This document shows, piece after piece, positions 6,289-8,291 of a DNA stretch of 8,291 nucleotides. A model generated the notes under the pieces. The model had not been told where the DNA came from. It searched no databases and was given only the letters and a program-made list of their open reading frames with translations. Source of the DNA: Asaia bogorensis. GTDB taxonomy: Bacteria > Pseudomonadota > Alphaproteobacteria > Acetobacterales > Acetobacteraceae. Numbering within the stretch: position 1 is the stretch's first letter; each line of letters begins with the position of its first letter. Position numbers and translations under genes: made by a program. The stretch covers positions 1 through 8,291 of the forward strand of contig CAMCZJ010000135.1 of the NCBI GenBank assembly GCA_945886995.1. The letters run 5' to 3'.

Positions 6289-6770
6289 TGGCGGGCAACT
6301 TCACGCTGCGCGATGCGACACCCGCCGATGTGCCGGTGGTGGTGCATTTCGTGCGCGCCTTGGCCGAATACGAAAAGCTGCTGCATGAGGCCAAGGGAAC
6401 CGAGGCTGATTTCGCCGCGGCACTTTTTGGACCGACGCCGCGCGCCGCCGCCATCATCGCGGAAGTAGATCGCAAGGCGGTTGGGCTTTGCGTCTGGCAT
6501 CGCACCTTTTCCACCTTCACCGCGCGCCACGGCATATGGGTAGAAGATGTTTTTGTGGAGCCCGCCTATCGCGGCCTTGGTATTGCCCGCGCCATCTTCC
6601 GGCGCCTGGCACGGCAGGTGAAAGATGAAGGCGGCGCAAGGCTCGAATGGAATGTGCTGGATTGGAATGAACCCGCCATTGCCGCCTATCGCGCCATGGG
6701 TGCGCGCGGGCTTGATCAATGGACCATGCAACGTGTTGACGGCGCGGCGCTCGATCGCCTAGCCGAATAG
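6288..6770 (+). CDS. GNAT family N-acetyltransferase, diamine/thialysine acetyltransferase-like
   Basis: A 160-aa GNAT protein, predicted to move an acetyl group from acetyl-CoA to an amine. Its pattern matches the spermidine/thialysine N-acetyltransferase branch (SSAT/SAT2): an N-terminal LRDATPADVP, then WVEDVFVEPAYRGLGIA at 84-100, where YRGLGIA is the pyrophosphate-binding R/Q-x-x-G-x-G/A loop, and WNVLDWNEPAIAAYRAMGA at 121-139 carrying the conserved Asn and Tyr. The length is normal. The substrate cannot be named; a polyamine, an amino-acid side chain or a protein lysine are all open. The ATG at 6288 overlaps the pdhC TGA by one base (TGATG), which points to reinitiation after pdhC and to co-expression with the acetyl-CoA-making complex. 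An in-cluster acetyltransferase using that product is suggestive, but a functional link is inference. I see no hairpin/T-run terminator after it. Confidence 0.88.
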   Translation: MAGNFTLRDATPADVPVVVHFVRALAEYEKLLHEAKGTEADFAAALFGPTPRAAAIIAEVDRKAVGLCVWHRTFSTFTARHGIWVEDVFVEPAYRGLGIARAIFRRLARQVKDEGGARLEWNVLDWNEPAIAAYRAMGARGLDQWTMQRVDGAALDRLAE

Positions 6771-6884
6771 AGGGCGGCTCTATGCAAGGGCCTCGGTACA
6801 CGACATTTTAAAAAATTTTGGCAGCAACATCGGCTCAGGACCTTGTATGAAGGTAATAAGCCCGGTCGCCTGCCATTGATCCAC

Positions 6885-6913
6885 TAGGCATCTTTATCAT
6901 CTTCGACGATAAT
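6885..6913 (+). promoter_or_regulatory. Candidate promoter with overlapping imperfect palindrome before the repeat-protein gene
   Basis: A -10-like GATAAT (6908-6913, 5 of 6 consensus bases) follows TAGGCA (6885-6890, 4 of 6 of the -35 consensus) with a 17-nt spacer. Transcription would start near 6920, leaving about 50 nt of leader. The imperfect inverted repeat TTATCATC (6894-6901) and GACGATAA (6905-6912), with one mismatch in eight, spans the -10 and could be an operator. The spacer 6781-6960 is about 46% GC by hand count, lower than the flanking genes. Nothing else is recognised in 6771-6968. Confidence 0.4.
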
Positions 6914-6968
6914 GAGGTTCGGTGGCGGATGTAGCATCTGTCAAACCAAAAACTTCGAAGGATTTGAG

Positions 6969-7358
6969 ATGACTAAATTCATTCGAACCGTTGCAATTGT
7001 CCTTGGCCTTACACTCGCCACATCCGAAGTGTTTGCAGCTTGTGTCGGATATACAGGCCCGGGCGGGCCTTGTTCGACCGGCCCTGGTGGCGGGCTCTCA
7101 ACCGGTCCTGGCGGTGGCCGATCAACTGGCCCCGGTGGCGGGCTCTCAACCGGGCCGGGTGGCGGGCTCTCAACAGGCCCTGGTGGTGGTCTCTCAACTG
7201 GCCCTGGTGGTGGCCTATCGACTGGGCCCGGCGGCGGGCTATCCACTGGCCCAGGTGGCGGCCGCTCAACAGGCCCCGGGGGTGGGCTCTCAACCGGGCC
7301 AGGTGGCGGCCTTTCAAACGGGCCAGGAAATAATTGGCGATCAGTGCCAACTCGATAA
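6969..7358 (+). CDS. Secreted low-complexity protein with ten STGPGGG(L/R) octapeptide repeats
   Basis: A 129-aa protein of unknown function. Residues 1-24 form a signal peptide (MTKFIRTVAIVLGLTLATSEVFAA): a basic start, a hydrophobic core and a VFA-A cleavage site before CVGY. The mature part begins CVGYTGPGGPC and then has ten tandem copies of STGPGGG followed by L (eight times) or R (copies 2 and 8), at 7074-7313. It ends in a degenerate SNGPGNNW copy and RSVPTR. The start is ATG 6969 with AAGGA at 6958-6962, 6 nt upstream; an earlier in-frame ATG at 6912 lacks a site and would bury the signal peptide. Export and cleavage are predicted, giving a small, flexible, nearly uncharged periplasmic or extracellular chain with two cysteines near its N-terminus. 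From memory, similar GPGGG-repeat secreted proteins occur in Bradyrhizobium and relatives. It interrupts the usual route from pdhC to lpdA and ends 43 bp before the lpdA start with no visible terminator. Confidence 0.8.
   Translation: MTKFIRTVAIVLGLTLATSEVFAACVGYTGPGGPCSTGPGGGLSTGPGGGRSTGPGGGLSTGPGGGLSTGPGGGLSTGPGGGLSTGPGGGLSTGPGGGRSTGPGGGLSTGPGGGLSNGPGNNWRSVPTR
7074..7313 (+). repeat. Ten tandem 24-bp repeats encoding STGPGGG(L/R)
   Basis: Ten in-frame 24-bp units run without interruption, and a degenerate eleventh unit follows at 7314-7337. All ten DNA copies differ from each other, mostly at third codon positions (Thr as ACC, ACT or ACA; Gly as GGC, GGT or GGG; Pro as CCT, CCC, CCG or CCA), while the first seven encoded residues never change. 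Because 24 is a multiple of three and the units lack stops, the array also leaves the other five frames largely open. Confidence 0.97.
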
Positions 7359-7401
7359 GCTATTGTTTCAGTAATGCTAAAGCTGCGAAGGAGCCTGAGA
7401 C

Positions 7402-8291
7402 ATGGCTGAGGCATTTGATCTGGTGGTGGTGGGCGGCGGGCCTGGCGGCTATGTCGCGGCCATTCGTGCCAGCCAATTAAAGATGAAGGTCGCGCTGGTG
7501 GAGCGTGAAAACCTCGGCGGCATTTGCCTGAATTGGGGCTGCATCCCAACCAAGGCGCTGCTGCGTGCTTCTGAGATCAATCATTTGCTGCATAGCCTGG
7601 ATGCTTATGGCTTCGCGGCTGACAATATCCGCTTTGATTTCGCCAAGGTGGTGAAGCGTTCACGCAACGTGGCGGGGCAGCTTTCGGGCGGCGTGAAGCA
7701 TTTGCTGCGCAAGAACAAGGTCACGGTGTTTGATGGGCACGCCAAGCTTGCGGGCGCTAGCAAGCTTGTGGTGAGCAAGGATGGCAAGCCGGTGGCGGAG
7801 CTGGTCGCCAAGCACATCATTTTGGCGACTGGTGCGCGGGCGCGTGTGCTGCCGGGGATTGAACCGGATGGGAAACTGATTTGGTCTTACCGCGAAGCCA
7901 TGACAGCACCTGCTTTGCCGAAGCGCCTGATTGTGATTGGGTCCGGTGCCATCGGGTCTGAATTCGCGTCCTTCTATCGCAATATGGGGTCCGAAGTGAC
8001 GCTGATTGAAGCGATGGATCGCATTCTGCCGGTCGAAGACGCAGAGGTTTCTGCCTTTGTGCATAAGGCTTTCGAAAAGCAGGGCATGAAGGTGCTGGTG
8101 GGCGCCAAGCTGCAAGGCGTCCGCAAGGAAGGCGATGCCGTTGCCGCCATTGTTGAGGCCGACGGCAAGGTAACCGAGATCAAGGCGGATCGGCTGATCA
8201 GCGCCGTTGGCATTATCGGTAATGTTGAGGACCTTGGGCTTGAGGGCACCAAAATTCAGGTGGACCGCACCCATATCCTGACCGATGCCTT
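7402..8291 (+). CDS. lpdA: Dihydrolipoyl dehydrogenase E3, N-terminal part (cut by window edge)
   Basis: The first 296 codons of the flavoprotein that reoxidises dihydrolipoyl groups of PdhB and PdhC and passes electrons through FAD to NAD+. The FAD-binding Rossmann loop VVGGGPGGYVAA is at residues 9-20, with E34 in the position that binds the FAD ribose. The redox-active disulfide is C42-C47 in GGICLNWGCIPTKALL (39-54). The second dinucleotide fold VIGSGAIGSEFASFY binds NAD, and AVGIIGNVEDLGLE matches the later FAD-contact region. The C-terminal dimerisation domain with the catalytic His-Glu pair lies beyond the right edge. There is no N-terminal lipoyl domain, unlike some E3 proteins. The ATG at 7402 follows AAGGAG (7388-7393) with 8 nt between. 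It lies 43 bp after the repeat-protein stop, so it may be read from that gene's promoter as well as from the pdh block. A typical member is about 460-480 aa. Confidence 0.96.
   Translation, partial: MAEAFDLVVVGGGPGGYVAAIRASQLKMKVALVERENLGGICLNWGCIPTKALLRASEINHLLHSLDAYGFAADNIRFDFAKVVKRSRNVAGQLSGGVKHLLRKNKVTVFDGHAKLAGASKLVVSKDGKPVAELVAKHIILATGARARVLPGIEPDGKLIWSYREAMTAPALPKRLIVIGSGAIGSEFASFYRNMGSEVTLIEAMDRILPVEDAEVSAFVHKAFEKQGMKVLVGAKLQGVRKEGDAVAAIVEADGKVTEIKADRLISAVGIIGNVEDLGLEGTKIQVDRTHILTDA

Noticed and set aside
6806..6819. AT-only run after the GNAT gene considered as a terminator
   Set aside because: The ATTTTAAAAAATTTT-like symmetry lacks a GC-rich stem followed by a T-run.
6818..6834. 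TTGGCA-containing stretch resembling a sigma-54 promoter
   Set aside because: The -12 element reads GG instead of GC at the required spacing, and no activator site or regulator is visible.
6912..6968. Upstream ATG for the repeat protein (19 extra residues)
   Set aside because: The ATG overlaps the candidate -10 region, has no ribosome binding site, and would place a Cys-rich tail before a good signal peptide.
6941..7549. A 202-codon minus-strand frame with PPPGPVE/D repeats opposite the repeat gene
   Set aside because: A stop-free 24-bp repeat keeps all frames open. The forward frame has a signal peptide and ribosome binding site, and the reverse frame runs on into lpdA antisense.

Overview
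The window looks like chromosomal DNA from a GC-rich alphaproteobacterium, most likely of the Rhodospirillales/Acetobacteraceae type. This rests on the gene order ftsB-like, pdhA, pdhB with its own lipoyl domain, pdhC, a GNAT gene and lpdA, and on a short OpgH/MdoH-type glucosyltransferase next to it. The taxonomic call is inference from gene order and protein style; no marker gene is present.

Layout. The left part (1-1903) is read on the minus strand. It carries a family 2 glycosyltransferase gene (1010-1903), a possible 43-codon membrane-peptide ORF that overlaps its stop codon, and the N-terminal 253 codons of an mdoH/opgH-like gene that runs off the left edge. A 149-bp divergent intergenic region (1904-2052) holds two perfect inverted repeats. 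Everything to the right is read on the plus strand: ftsB-like (2053-2382), an AT-rich leader with palindromes and a candidate promoter (2383-2628), pdhA (2629-3651), pdhB (3653-4993), pdhC (5005-6288), a GNAT acetyltransferase gene sharing one base with pdhC (6288-6770), a low-GC spacer with a candidate promoter (6771-6968), a secreted eight-residue-repeat protein (6969-7358), and lpdA (7402 to the right edge, partial).

How the genes work together. PdhA and PdhB form the thiamine-diphosphate E1 heterotetramer, PdhC is the E2 core with acyltransferase, and LpdA is the E3 that reoxidises dihydrolipoate. Together they convert pyruvate, CoA and NAD+ to acetyl-CoA, CO2 and NADH. Both PdhB and PdhC carry an intact N-terminal lipoyl domain, and these two domains are about 83% identical at the DNA level over 156 nt by hand count. 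The GNAT gene has start/stop overlap with pdhC and is probably translationally coupled to it. The E3 gene is separated from the rest by about 630 bp that contain the repeat protein and its apparent own promoter.

Most of the window is ordinary housekeeping sequence. The items that stand out are the secreted glycine/proline repeat protein lodged inside the pyruvate dehydrogenase cluster, the palindrome-rich leaders before ftsB and pdhA, and the small hydrophobic ORF between the two glycosyltransferase genes. I see no CRISPR array, tRNA, rRNA, insertion sequence or phage gene.
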